Assembly (NCBI GenBank): GCA_014529385.2
Contig: CM043954.1
Location: 98,974,747 to 99,038,746, forward strand
From: Adiantum capillus-veneris
Lineage: Eukaryota > Streptophyta > Polypodiopsida > Polypodiales > Pteridaceae
Direction: 5' to 3'
Length of the DNA stretch: 64,000 nt
In this document: piece after piece, positions 1 to 14,228 of the stretch
How the letters are laid out: every line of letters starts with the position of its first letter
How positions within the stretch are numbered: the first letter of the stretch is position 1
Made by a program: the position numbers and the translations under genes
The notes under the pieces: model-generated
Databases searched by the model: none
What the model saw: the letters and a program-made list of their open reading frames with translations, nothing else
What the model was told of the DNA's origin: nothing

Positions 1-2028
1 TTAGAACCATTATGAAAATTGAATACTCGAGAGACACACAATCTCTTCATACTTGAAACACATATAATTCATTTTCATGTGACATACCTCCTCTCAAAAA
101 TAGCCCACCAAAAAATTGACACCTAGATTTTGCAAAAACGTCAACACACAACCTCGTAAGCCTACAATGCTATATGAGAGCATCCTAAAGCTTGAAACAA
201 CTCCAGTTTTGTAAGAAAGAAAAAAAAAGTTCCTAAAGTAAGCGCACTCTCACACTCTCTCCTCTCAACTTCACAGCGCAACATCCTTGAGTTGCCCTCC
301 CTTTCCCCTTGCCAACAAGACATGGAGGCACCCACTGCATCTACATCTATTATGTATGCAGTGGCAATGATGAAATGATGTGCCCAATGCATGATGTACC
401 CAATGTATGATGAGCTCAAGCATACCCAATTGCCTCATGACCATCTCAACCTGAGTATTGAGGTATGAGTTGTCTACTACTTTTTACCAAACTTGCCTAA
501 TAGTTAATCCATGTTTTTAACACTAGTATTGTAATGGGCCACAAAAGTGGCTGGTGCCCTTAAAGTGGTTCATGCCTAGATTCTAGCATTTTAAGCATAA
601 CTTTTCCATATGACATAAAAACTTCATGAAACTCTTTGAGCATCTTGTTAGGATGTGTCTAAGACATGAGAGTCTTTATGTAGGCAACATAGAAGTGTGA
701 TAGACTCATTTGGCAAATTGGTCTACCATTAAATCAATCCAGGTAATCTATATGCATTTTATTAAATTAGTTTTTAGAGATGGCCATGTAGCAAAGACAA
801 CTTCAACCCTTGATTTATTTTCTTGACATTTTTTTATCAACTCATACAATGTGTCGTGCGAATTTCTCTAAGAGGGTTTTTTGTTAAATAGCTATTGAAT
901 TAAATTTTTATAGAAGCCTCTTAAAGTCACAAAAATGAAAAACCTAAGTAAAATGGAGTTTATTTCCAAAAAATTTAGCAGGTGCCTATACAAGCCAGTT
1001 AAATTGATTGAGAGGCTATTAACATATCTATATGTCATAGATCTGCCTAACCTTGTGGTAACTGATTGTTGTCTTCTGGATTTGTGAACATAGCTGCTGG
1101 CATGCATGAGGTCTTAGAACATATTTTAAGGGAGGAGTCCAAGACAAAGCGAAGTTGTAAGGTATTTCAAGAAGACTCTAGTAAAAGGGTTGTGGCAAGA
1201 TCTAGTTTACTAGTTACCAAAAGTTCTTGTCTCGCTTAAGTTCCATGGCATCTTGTGCATCATTGGCTTTTAAGATGCCTCTTAATTCTCTAAGACCTCC
1301 TTATTGCAAATTCAAGGATAAAACAAAGCTTGAAGAGGTTCCTTGTAGGGACCTCCAAAAGGAAGCTTGGTCTGCTCATTTTGCTTTGTGAACCACTTTT
1401 CGTGAGGACAATTTCTTGCCTAGCTAGCCTTTCACGATCATTAAATAGAAGCGATCGGACCCAGAGTCAAATGCAAGTTCTTCTGCACAGGAAAGGCCCA
1501 AGTCTCAAGTGCATTTGCGTGCTTGATGGCAAGGTAAAGTCATGAAGCAACAATTCCTTAAAAGCTCCTATGTTGTGAGTGCACTCACTGCTGAAAACAA
1601 CCAAGTTCCTAGGATATCAAGGCTAAGATTAAAGAATCTTTTAGTCCTAAATCACATAATGAAAATTTAAAGCTTCTAGAGTCTGTCGCCTTTGTAGCAG
1701 CACATAAACAAGAGCAGAGTTGTTTTTGCTACACGCCAACGTCTGTGGCTACAATTTAATGCCCCAATCCCTACAATCATGAAAATAAAAAGGCCTCGCT
1801 TTGCTCGTCATCACATTGCAGTGGGGGTTGTACTGTCATCCGTCCTCAACACCTCAACATTATGCCGCCTCACAATCGTTTGCCTAAGGGCATGTACTTG
1901 CCTGATTCCTACCGCAAACCATCACCTCCGCCACTTTTTTTTGTGTGTGATACTGCCTGCTACAATAGCTCCGTGGTCTAATTTACATTTTTTGAAAAGA
2001 AACAATCGTAGTGCATGACCCTATCCCT
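1..2028. other. Unassigned non-coding DNA
   Basis: AT-rich sequence with no reading frame I can link to a protein family. The open frames present are short and show no recognisable motif. I see no LTR ends, tRNA-like boxes or long tandem repeats. It is probably decayed repeat or intergenic DNA. Confidence 0.5.
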
Positions 2029-2089
2029 CCCTGGTTTGGTGCTGGAACCATTCCGCGCCGGCGTGGAATGGTTCCAGCAGCAACCAGGG
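2029..2089. repeat. Near-perfect long inverted repeat (hairpin)
   Basis: The two arms, 2029-2059 and 2061-2089, are almost exact reverse complements (CCCTGGTT..GCTGGAACCATTCC on the left) with almost no loop. The core arms 2041-2054 and 2065-2078 pair perfectly. Either strand, or a transcript, could fold into a stem of about 30 bp. It may be the remains of a small foldback element; no target duplication was identified. Confidence 0.7.
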
Positions 2090-2156
2090 GCTTTAATGTC
2101 GTCACCATTTTAAAAATTGTTATATAAGTGCAGTCTACGCGCTTGCTGTGCGCGCA

Positions 2157-4742
<2,586 letters not shown>

Positions 4743-4984
4743 GATAAGGCCACAAAAATAATAGATAGGGTCCAAAATATTCTTGGAGGGGTAGATCATA
4801 TTATAATTGTGATCAACTCTAGCGTCTTGATGTATCGTTCCAAAATTCTAATTGTTTTTGGAAGAAAGATGAATGAGCAATTTATACTAGGGTAATTGGT
4901 GCCCACAAAAAAAGTAAAAATTTTGGTAGATAATGACTATTATTTTGGTGGAATACGCTCGGTTTTTGGTTTGCTCGAAAAAAC

Positions 4985-6413
4985 TTGCTCGGTGTTTGGT
5001 AAAACTCAAATGATGGATGTTGGTAATCCATGGTGTTTGAAAATCTGTGATATGAAGAGAGTTGCCATTTGGTGTGCCATAATAGTCTTTTTGACAGGAA
5101 TAAAGTGTGCTTGCTTGCTAAAACTATCGCCTATTGTCCATATTCCCATATTCCCATGGATAGATTTGGGTAATCCAAAGATGAAATCCATGGATATACT
5201 TTCCCATGGTGAATTTGGGATAGGCAATGGCTGTAGTAATCGAGGTTGCTTCCCTCTATCATACTTGGTCTTTTGGCATACTACGCATTTTGAAACATAC
5301 TCTTGTATGTCCACTTTCATGGTAGGCCAATAAAAATACGTCTCTACTCCTCGAAGAGTAGGTTGAATACCTCTATACCCCACATAGGGAGAGCATGGGA
5401 TTCATACATAACTTTCTCATGAAGGAAATGGTATTACATAGCCTATTGTCGTGGACAAGATAACCATCCTGCAAGGTGAATGGTTCCTCTTTCTTCCCCA
5501 AAGCAAGGGTTGCCATTATGTCTCTAACCTCACGGTCAGTAGCATGCTCATCTATCATAGAAGATAGATAATTGTGAGTAGCTATAGACACCGCATTAAC
5601 TTTTGGTCGATGAAAGTGCATCAGCCACTTGATTGTGCTTACTAGCAAAGTGAGCAACATGGAAATTAAATTGCGAAAGAAAATTTTCCCACCTCATTTG
5701 TTTGTCGGAAAGCTTGGTTTGCATCATGAAATACTTAAGACTTTGGTGGTCGATTTGTAGAATAAATGGAGTCCCCAATAGGTAGTTCTTCCATGTGTCT
5801 GGGACATGTAGAACATCTAAAAGCTCTTTCTCATAAATGCCCAAGACTTGTTCATCCGTATTGAGCCTTTGGCTCTCATATGCTATGGCATGCCCTTCTT
5901 GAAGCAAAACTGCTCCAAGGCAATCACCACAAGCATCACATTGGACCTCAAATGGCTTTGAGAGATTCGGAAGCATGAGGACTGGTTGGGAAGTAAGCTT
6001 CTCTTTGAGCTTATCAAAAGCAGTCCATACATACTTAACGTTTTCTTAGTTAAGTCGTGTAGTGGTCCTGCTACTTGAGAGAATTTTGTTATGAAGCATC
6101 TATAGTATGCGCACATACCAATAATGCTTCTTATTAGCTCATGTAGATTCCTTGGATTAGGCCATGCTTTTATTACCTCTAGCTTTGATGGATCCATACG
6201 GATACCATCTTGAGAGATAATATGACCTAGGTATTGAATCTCTTGAAGGAAAATTTTGCTTTTCTTTTGATTGAAAAAAGGCTTACTCTCCCTCAATGCT
6301 TGAAAAATGTAATGGAATTGGCCTATTAACTTGAGAGTAGCGGAAATTAATGAGAGTACTTTTGAGACATTACTTTGTGGGCATAGCGGGATTGAAGATA
6401 ACAACATAGGCAT
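4985..6413 (-). pseudogene. Ty3/gypsy pol fragment (RT thumb, RNase H, integrase N-part)
   Basis: Read on the minus strand from 6413 downwards, the pieces are in normal pol order. First is the end of reverse transcriptase (YLGHIISQDGI, then RSIIGMCAYYR, the thumb region). Next is RNase H at about 5976-5596 (QCDACGDCLGAVLLQEG; QIDHQSLKYF). Last is the integrase zinc-binding region and start of the core at 5383-5006 (KCVVCQKTKYDRGKQ; SMDFIFGLPKS holds the first catalytic Asp). The frames overlap and shift, and the core stops near 4990 before the second Asp, so no gag, protease or LTR belongs to this piece. It is a truncated insertion. The polymerase active-site part of RT is absent. Family assignment is secure; clade is not. 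Confidence 0.85.
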
Positions 6414-7079
6414 AGCAATTAGTTAACTTGGCATGAACAGTACTTTTGCAAGAGTTGAGGACCGGATTTATGGAGTTGGTTCCCCCCTCCAATAGGCATT
6501 TGTATTATAATTTCTCCCATTAAGAGAGACTTTTTACAATACAATCTTTGTGTTCCTTGTGACCTAGGTGATGCAATGAAGATGGAAAGCTTCATGCATC
6601 ACAATTATAACATAAAATTTGAAGAAAGCTTTAACTATCCCAAGACTCAGTTCCAAGACCTCAAACACCTTTGAAGGTGGAGAGAGCTAGCACGGAATGA
6701 GGAAGAAGAAACATTTCATAGGAGAAAGAATTCGCTCGTCACTTATCATAACTCTTCTTGCTAGCATACATAATAGCATAGTAATGAAGATGGAGAAGAT
6801 GGCAAGCTTAAGCATTGAAGCATGGCTCTTGGTTGGATTTGCACTCCATAGCCAAGAGTGTTGGTGTAGGCTCTCAACCTCCATTTGCTTGGAGAAGGAG
6901 AGGGAGCCCTTGCACTTTGCAAAATGCACAATAAGAGTGTGTGTGAGTGTGTGTGGGAGAGTATACCCCTAAGATACCCCCTAACTTGCTTCGATCGACC
7001 ACCAGCTCATGCTTGAAGCTCATTGGACCCCTCCAAGCCTAGCCAATCATAAGCAGAAGGCATTACAAGCAACAAGGGT
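6414..7079. other. Flank of the left direct repeat
   Basis: No coding domain seen. A purine run (GGAGGGGGGAA on the minus strand near 6486-6496) resembles a polypurine tract. The stretch probably continues the LTR-like repeat at 7080-7609 in the minus orientation, but I cannot fix its end. Confidence 0.3.
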
Positions 7080-7609
7080 AGCCTTCGGACAAGTGTCCCC
7101 GTTTCCCCTTTGAGAGAGAGGACTTGATAAATGCAAAGACAATTAATTAAATCTCCTAAATTATCATTGGACCCCTTGTGTGGCCAACCAATAGGCTTCA
7201 GGCACACCATGAGGGCAACATGAGGAGGAACTTGACAAGTGTCCCCTTTGCTTTCTTTGTACTAGGCATGCCTTGTGTGAGTGTGTGTGTGTGTGTCTCT
7301 CTCTCATCCCTCCTCATGTAGGGCTCGCCCCCTCCTTGTAGGGATTGGATCTTGACTTTTTGACACCTCAGGCCCCTCAAGCTTACGCCCAGTTCCCACC
7401 ACCACAAGCTTGGCCCTTAAGTACTTCAAGCTTGGGATGGGTTCTCACCATAAGTACAACCCTAGCATCTCAAGCATGACAAGCACCTCAAGCATCTCAA
7501 GCATCTCAGTCATCAGGCACCTCAAGCACCTTAAGCTTAGGCCGGGTTCCCACCTCAAGCTTGGGCCGGGGGGTTCCCACCTCAAGCTCACCTAAGGTCA
7601 AAGGACTTT
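7080..7609 (-). repeat. Left copy of direct repeat L (LTR-like) with minisatellite
   Basis: Positions 7080-7370 match 13750-14035 in the same orientation (shared landmarks GGACA-GTGTCC, CAGGCACACC, a TGTG run followed by TCTCTC, TAGGGCTCG, CTCCTTGTAGGGATT). Next to each block lies a minisatellite of CCTCAAGC-type units (7376-7600 here: CACCTCAAGC and GGGTTCCCACCTCAAGC words). On the minus strand the repeat begins TGTAAAAGTCC at 7609, like TGTAATGAAGG near 18578 in the right copy, which suggests LTR-like ends. Confidence 0.65.
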
Positions 7610-7848
7610 TACACTAACTATTGGAGGTCTTCAATGAAGATTACCCTAAGGTCTTATGATCCATTGGTTAGCCTTGCTCTTTGATATACCATCTCTCATT
7701 TGGACCACTTTACCATTGGCCTCGTGTTGAGATAAATCTATAAGCACATGTCTATATCTTAACCCTTGTTCCCGTTTATTCTCCCACATTAAATAATCAT
7801 TAATATGAGAAAATCATTTGGGTTGGTTAGATATTATATTTTATGACA

Positions 7849-8053
7849 TATCTTATAGCCTCCCCCTAGCGTACACACTGTCCGGCCGTGCCGGTGGCCT
7901 TGCCCGTAGGACCCATGTCCTTACATTAGTGAAAGGGTGGTGGTAATGTGTGTGCTAGTCTCCACCCAATCGTGCTATCTTATAGCCTCTCCCTAGCGTA
8001 CCACACTGTCTGGCCGTGCCGGTGGCCTTGCCCGTACGACCCATGTCCTTTCA
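7849..8053 (-). repeat. 3' LTR region: one full unit plus a truncated tandem unit
   Basis: On the minus strand the first unit runs 8053 to 7930 (about 124 bp, TGAAAGGACATGGG...CCCTTTCA). Then CTAA follows (7929-7926), then a second unit from 7925 cut off at 7849. The units carry a TATA-like GGCTATAAGATAG. The TG..CA ends and the purine-rich CCAAGAGGGGCAAA just upstream (8067-8054) identify an LTR following a polypurine tract. Confidence 0.75.
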
Positions 8054-11000
8054 TTTGCCCCTCTTGGAAAATTGTTTCTGTCCCCGAAAACAAATGCAGG
8101 AAAATGTTTCTTAAGTGCGGAGACATTCTCCCATGTAGAACCTTCTTCAGGTCTATCTAGCCATTTTACCAACACCTGTTGTCTGACATGATGTCTGGTG
8201 CGAATCTCATGAGAATCCAAAATCTTTTTGGTCTCATGAGGAATGCTTGGGGGTTTGATGAGGTCAACTAACACACCTGTGTCAATGAAATTATCATTCT
8301 GTCGTAGCTATTTTCGTAAACGGCTAACATGAAAAACACGATGAACTCGTGAGTGCTCTGGAAGAGCTAACTTATAGGCCATTTGACCTATACGTTTGAA
8401 AATGGTACATGGTCCACAATAGCGTGGTGAAAGTTTAGCAACTTTTCCCATCTTCAGACTTTCTGAATGCTCCGGAACCTTGAGGAAAACCTTGTCTGCT
8501 TCTTCGAAAGTAGCAAGATGATGATGCTCATTTGCGTACTTCTTATATCAATCTTGAACTTGCTTAACATTCTGTCTAGCAACTCAAAGCATGTCAAAAT
8601 GGTCTTGGAGAAAATCCTTCGCTTGTTGTATCTTCTCCTTAGCCAACCCCACCGTAATAGGTGATCTAGGTGGAAATCCATATAAAAGCATAAATGGAAT
8701 AAACCCTGCAGTCACATGCTTTGAACTATTATAAGCAAATTCCAATATAGGTAAGTAGTCTTCCCAATTGGTTTGCTTCTTGTTGCTAACGTACGCTCGT
8801 AGCATATCCTCTAGCACTTGATTAACTCTTTTGGTTTGACCATCTGTTTCTGGATGATCAGCCATACTTAGATTAAGTTTAGTTTCCAACTTTTGAAACA
8901 GATCTCTTCAGAAGTGATTATTGAACTTTCGATCTCTGTCACTAATGATACTAGCTGGAAGACTGTAGAGTGTATATATATGCTCTACAAATAGCCGTGC
9001 TAATTCCGGTTTCTTAACCATAGTCTTAGTGGGAATGAATTGACCCATCTTTGTGAGATGGTCTACAATTACCCATTTGGCATCATGGCCACGATTTGTA
9101 GTAGGTAGTCCTACTACAAAATCTGTAGAGATACTCTCCCACTTACCTTGTGGAATCTCTAAAGGATGTAAAAGGCCACCTACCTTGAGGCGCTCTGCCT
9201 TATTAACTTGGCATTGTTGGCAGCTTAGTGCGTACTCTTGAATGTCATGATGTAAGCCTAGCCAATAAAATTGCCATCGAACTAAGGCATACGTCTTAAG
9301 AATACCGGGATGACCACCACTTGGACTATCGTGACACTCAAATAAGATTTGGCACCTAGTGTCTGAGTCCTTTGGCACACATACTCTACCCTTGTGGAGT
9401 AAGTAACCAACATCAATGGAAAAATTATTCCATCTCTTAAGCTCTTCCTGAGTAGGGGTGGAGCTCTGTGTGTTGGAGTTTTTATATGTGCGTGCAGAGA
9501 CATGTGAGTGTGAGGGATCCCTTTTTTAAACTGCACTCCCCACTTTAGCATATGATTGCTCTTGTGCACACTTGCCATGTAATGACTCCAAAAATATTCT
9601 TTATTTTCGTGAAAGCAAGTAAATTAATCTGAGACATCCGACTTAGTGCATCCGCTACTACATTATATCGCCTCTTGCAATATCATAGCTTACAATCATA
9701 ATCTTGAAGGATTATTGTCCATCTAGCTTACGGCCCTTCAAGTCTGTTTGAGTAGGAAACCATTTGATACTTTCATGGTCAAAAACTACTTGCCACTTTC
9801 GTAAAGCGTGAATAATGGCATAGAGCTCTCTCTCATAGATAGAATATTTTTGTTAGCTCTATCTAATTTTTTACTTTCAAAGGCTATAGGTCTTCCCTCC
9901 TGGAGAAGCTTCTTCCCAAGAAAAGGTCTTACCTTTTGCTTGAAGTTGATCAGTCATAGGAACAACGATTTAGGCATAATCATAGATATACTGTTGATAA
10001 AATCCAACCATGCCTAAGAATATTTGAAGCTCCTCAATGTGGCAGTCGAAGAATGACATCGACCTTGTCAGTGTCCATTTTGATGCCAGAATAAGAGATC
10101 ACATGACTGAGGTAATGTATCTCTGCTTTAAAGAAATTGCACTTGCTTTGCTTAGCATACAGAGCGTGAGCTCGTAGATGTTCAAACACCAATCATAAGT
10201 GTTCTATGTGTTCATCTCCAGTCTTACTATAAATGAGAATGTCATCAACGAAAACCACAACAAATTTTCGAAGATAGAGACATAAAACACTACTTATGAG
10301 TGTCATAAATGTAGTTGGAGAATTGGTTAAAGAAAAAGGCATAACCAAAAATTCAAAATGCCCGAACCGTGTTCTAAAGGCAGTTTTGGAGATATGTTGC
10401 AAGAGGATACGCACCTCGTGGTATCCTGAACAAAGATCTATCTTTGTATAGTATCTTGCCCCATGGAGTTGATCAAACAACTCATCCACTCGAGGCATAG
10501 GATACTTGTTCTTGATGGTTATGGCATTTAATCCTCGACAATCTACGCACATGCGCATAGTACCATCTTACTTTTTTACCAATAGAATTGGTGATACCCA
10601 AGGCAAAGTGCTAGGTCTAATGAAACCACGGTCGAGGTAGTCAGTCAACTGACTCTCAACCTCCTTGGCTTCTTTATCACTCATACGATAAGGTGGTTTA
10701 CTCATCGGTTTAGTGCCTGGCAAGACATCTATGCCATGCTGCACATCACGTATAGGGAGTAAACCCGGTGATAAATCACTTGAGAATACATCACTATACT
10801 CCGTGAGTAAGTGAGTCAGCTTTTGCCGTGCAAAAGGAGAAAGTAAACTAGAGTTATGCTGGGATGGAGAATCTTGTAATTCCTGTAATGTTTATTTTAC
10901 AACAGTTGCACTGTGCTCAATAGAATTAAAATTGAGATAACTTTGCTCGTTAAATTTGTTAACACTTTGCTTATCATTAGAATTCATTGCACTTTGCATA

Positions 11001-11406
11001 CCATTACTAGAATCCACAGCACCTTGCTCTTGAGAATCACAAGACTTGGAGACAAGCAACACAAAAAGACTTCATCTATTAAATATGCTTTCTGCAAAAC
11101 AGAAAGTTCAGTTGTACATATACGAGGTGCAGATGGTATATTTTTCTCACCAAGCAAAAGCATATGTTTACCATTGGCCATAAAGAATAAGGAGTTGTGT
11201 TCATAACTAGTGTGCAATGTGTTTCCTAAACCATTTAGCCACTCCCGTCCTAAAACTACATCAGCATGGTCCATGTTGATAACTTGAAAGTCAAGGGTCA
11301 TCGTATGATCTTGAACAATAAGCTCAACCCCTTGAACTGTCGTGTCCCATACTTCTTTATCATTGCCAGACATCTGTTCGACCACATACTTGTGAGAGCA
11401 GGGAGT
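7993..11406 (-). pseudogene. Chromovirus pol (protease end, RT, RNase H, integrase, chromodomain)
   Basis: Domains in minus-strand order: C-terminal protease part (DVVLGREWLNGLG, about 11270); RT palm at 10558-10193 with [24 protein letters not shown] and the active site [10 protein letters not shown]; a frame-shifted RNase H at about 10000-9650 (AFESKKLDRANKNI); integrase zinc region and core at 9378-8908 (CQQCQVNKAERLK, STDFVVGLPTT, ISDRDRKF) continuing at 8889-8584 (HPETDGQTKRVNQ); and a chromodomain at 8274-8090 (VLVKWLDRPEEGSTWENVS). The chromodomain frame reads into the LTR, as in other chromoviruses. Several stops and shifts, mostly across RNase H and between integrase blocks, make it a pseudogene. 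Confidence 0.88.
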
Positions 11407-12795
11407 CTATGTAAGCTTCAATTTCTTGACTAGCTTATAGTTCAAGAAATTATGGGTTGCACCATCATCCAGTAAAATACGAACACGTTGTCCGTTAATA
11501 GTGTCATGCATGCGAATCAAATCATGGGGGCCAAAGGTGGGCTGCCACATTGAAGCAGGCACACAACACTTGTGCTTTTCTTCCATATGAAGAACCTCTA
11601 CAACACAATATTTAGGAGATGAATCTAATGTGAGGCGTTGCACCGTGTGCATGGCCTTTTCTTTGCCTTGCAAAAGAGGACAATCTTTCTTGTTATGTTG
11701 GTCCGAAAGACATCTAAAACACAAATTGTGTTTCTTTGCACACTCAAAGTCAGCAGTGCTGAGAGACCCACGTGGAGTATCTTGTGATTGCTTAGGCTTC
11801 TAGCCTCTTGTGGGCGTGGAGAGGTAGATTGTCTCTTATTCCTCTTGGAACGTGTGGGAGATCTACCTCGCCATTGGCTCTTAGCCACATTTCTCTTACC
11901 AAAAATTTTCTTAGAGTAGGGCACATTTCCCTTCCTCTCTTAGTCATCATCATATCTTTCGGCATGACCGATGGCTTCTTCCAAAGTTTTTGGATGTTGG
12001 GTCTTGACATGAAGATGATAGTCTTTTCAAGGCCCCTATTAAAACCCCGTATCTTTTTTAATTCATCTAGACCTTCTAGTTTTAATATGATTTCCCGATA
12101 CTTCAAAAGGTACTTTGTGAGAGAGAGGGCAGACATGCGGCATGCATCCCATGCTAACCAATGCTTATCTTCTTCATTGGAGTCCAAAAATTCTTTGGAG
12201 AAAGAAGCTTGAAACGCAACCCAAGATGGAGGTCGAGCATCTATTGGAAATGTCATCCACCACTTATAGGCCTTGCCGTTAAGAGATAGACTTGTTTCCA
12301 CAACCGTCTTTATATCCGAGGTGTGTTTCAACCTATGAATATCACTCGATTTCTGTAAAAGAGTATTGACCGCATCCTTGTTGCGATCACGCTCTTCCCA
12401 TGAAACTCAAGAATGGTGATACTCTCAAGCAATGCATTGCTACCTTCTGCATCTTCTGAAGCACTTGTCTCTTGGACTCCTTGAGTCGTGCGAGCTTGGT
12501 TTCCTTGAACCGTGCCACTTGTGGCTCCTTGAGCCGTATGTGAATTCATAAATTTCACAAGTAGCTCAGTAAGATTTGTAACATTTGCATTGAGTGCAGA
12601 GAGGTTGGATTCAAGTACGCTTTGGCGATTTTCCAAAATCTTGAAAGCAGCCATATCTACAAGGCCATTATCTCCTAGATCATCATCGTCATGCATATTA
12701 GTGTCAGCAGCACCCGTGGTGCTCTGATTTTGATTTACATGCTCAAAATCGAAAGTGTACGTAGGTGGGATATCCTCACAAGCCATGGTAAACAC
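11407..12795 (-). pseudogene. Chromovirus gag with CCHC knuckle and start of protease
   Basis: Starts at an ATG near 12795 or at the next ATG of the same frame (12786, MACEDIPPTY). An acidic and coiled N-terminal part is followed by the retrotransposon gag domain (12331-11900; GKAYKWWMTFP, then LTKYLLKYREIILKLEGL). A perfect zinc knuckle follows, CFRCLSDQHNKKDC (CX2CX4HX4C), at about 11724-11683. The protease active-site region ILLDDGATHNF lies near 11470. At least two frame shifts (about 12330 and 11790) split gag. It lies immediately downstream of the leader and upstream of pol. Confidence 0.82.
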
Positions 12796-13163
12796 ACACT
12801 AATTTAAAGAGAGAAAAAAAACCGTCAACTTGTACCTTGTGAATCTTGAAGTCTTTGTGTTTTTTATGCTCGGCGATTTGCGTATCATGCAAACCTCGCC
12901 TTGCGGAAATTGAAGGTCTTCATGTGTCATTCGTCGTAAGAACAGCTTTGTTGATCCTTCACAAAAATTCGTTATTTTTGTGACGGCTTTTGTTCACTTT
13001 GAAGCTACCTCCTTAAGGAAAAAAGATTTTTTGGAGGAAAACTTGCCTTCCTCCAAGAAGTGAAAAGGAAGGGTGAAACTACTTCTTTGAAGTTTGAAGC
13101 TTTCCTTTTCCTTCTAGCTTTCTTTTCAACACAAGTATACCATCTTTCCTTGTTATATACAAC

Positions 13164-13234
13164 AAGGCTCAATAGCTTGATGGTAAAGTATTGGGCTCTT
13201 ACCCTCATGAGGTGGGTTCAACCCTCCTTCATGC
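13164..13234 (+). ncRNA. tRNA-like segment (possible tRNA pseudogene or SINE head)
   Basis: Contains an A-box-like TAGCTTGATGGTAAAG and, about 35 bp later, a B-box-like GGTTCAACCCT, with an anticodon-loop-like GGCTCTTACCC between. The spacing and words resemble plant tRNA-Lys(CTT), but the acceptor arms do not pair well and no mature tRNA is expected. It sits in the leader of the chromovirus, on the opposite strand. Confidence 0.45.
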
Positions 13235-13485
13235 AAGGGTTGAGTGAGCCTTCCTATGTGCGTAGCCATGGGTGTCCATAGAAGCCTTTGGAGCCTCGAT
13301 GCGGTAGAGTTGCCTATTGAGGGTTATGGTAGGCTGTCATTGTCTGTCTTCATGCGTTGCACATAGAAACTTGTGCCTGCCCTCTTTTTGATTCACAGTG
13401 GAGACGTTGCTGTGTCTACGGATCATGGGAGAGAAACAGCACGTCGCATGCACATGCGACCCGCTTTTCCCCTTTCCCAGAAATA

Positions 13486-13495
13486 GCTCTGATAC
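13486..13495 (-). other. Primer-binding-site-like sequence
   Basis: The minus strand reads GTATCAGAGC three bases after the LTR end. This matches the 3' part of the plant initiator-Met-tRNA PBS TGGTATCAGAGC, with the first bases altered to CTC. It fixes the orientation of the element and the LTR boundary at 13499. Confidence 0.7.
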
Positions 13496-13498
13496 GAG

Positions 13499-13747
13499 TG
13501 AAAGGGCGGTGGTAATGCATGTGCTAGTCTCCACCCAACCGTGCTATCTTATAGCCTCCCCTAGTGTACACATTGTCTGGCTGTGCCGGTGGCCTTGCCC
13601 ATAGGACCCATGTCCTTACATTAGTGAAAGGACGGTGGTAATGCGTGTGCTAGTCTCCACCCAACCATGCTATCTTATAGCCTCTCCCTAGCGTACACAC
13701 TATCTGGTCGTGCCGGTGGCCTTCCCCGTTGGACCCATGTCCTTACA
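13499..13747 (-). repeat. 5' LTR region: two tandem LTR units joined by CTAA
   Basis: Two units of about 122 bp (13747-13625 and 13620-13499 on the minus strand), each beginning TGTAAGGACATGGG and ending CCTTTCA, are joined by CTAA. The joint reads CA-CT-AA-TG. CT matches the bases between LTR and PBS (CTC), and AA matches the bases between the polypurine tract and the LTR (GCAAA). That is what end-joined two-LTR circles look like. Confidence 0.7.
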
Positions 13748-13749
13748 TT

Positions 13750-14228
13750 TGGACAGGTGTCCTTCTTTCCCCTTTGAGGGAGAGAGGCTTGATAATTGCT
13801 TAGATAATTATTTAATTGATCTAAATGCTCATTAGACCCCTTTTAAGCCTATCCAATAGGATTCAGGCACACCTTGAGGGCAACATGGGTAGGGGCTTGA
13901 CATGTGTCCTTGCTGCCTCTTGAGGCTTGGGCTTACCTTGTGTGTGTGTGTTTGTGTGTGTGTGTTCTCTCTCATACCCCTAGCTTTAGGGCTCGTCCCC
14001 TCCTTTGTAGGGATTTTGTTGACTTTTGGAACACAAACACCTTAGTCAACAAGCACAACAAAGCACCTCAAGCTTGGGTAGTGTTCCCACAAGCACCTCA
14101 AGCTCCCTAGTCGGCAAGCATAACAAGCACCTCAAGCATCTTAGCCAGCAAGCACGGCAAGCAGCTCAAGCATCTTAGTCATCAAGCACGACAAGCACCT
14201 CAAGCATCTTAGTCAACAAGCACGACAA
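13750..14228 (-). repeat. Right copy of direct repeat L, first part
   Basis: Matches 7080-7600: block 13750-14035 followed by a minisatellite (14045-14228) of CAAGCACCTCAAGC and ATCTTAGTCA words with units of about 30 bp. It is interrupted at 14228 by the insertion 14229-18536 and resumes at 18537 (GACAAGCACCTCAAGCTTGG). On the minus strand the LTR-like start TGTAATGAAGG lies near 18578, after a purine-rich GGGGAGTTGGGGG. Confidence 0.65.

Larger units (their letters stand above)
7849..13749 (-). mobile_element. Degraded Ty3/gypsy chromovirus with tandem short LTRs
   Basis: On the minus strand the parts run: two LTR units (13499-13747), PBS-like site (13486-13495), untranslated leader, gag with a CCHC knuckle, protease, RT, RNase H, integrase with chromodomain, polypurine tract (8054-8067) and a second tandem pair of LTR units (7849-8053). 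This order and the C-terminal chromodomain define a chromovirus. Frames are broken by stops and shifts, so it is non-autonomous now. It separates the two copies of direct repeat L. No target duplication was found because the outermost left LTR unit is truncated. Confidence 0.85.

Noticed and set aside
13904-14110. Short plus-strand ORF in direct repeat L
   Set aside because: It spans a TG run and minisatellite and has no counterpart open frame in the other copy of the repeat.
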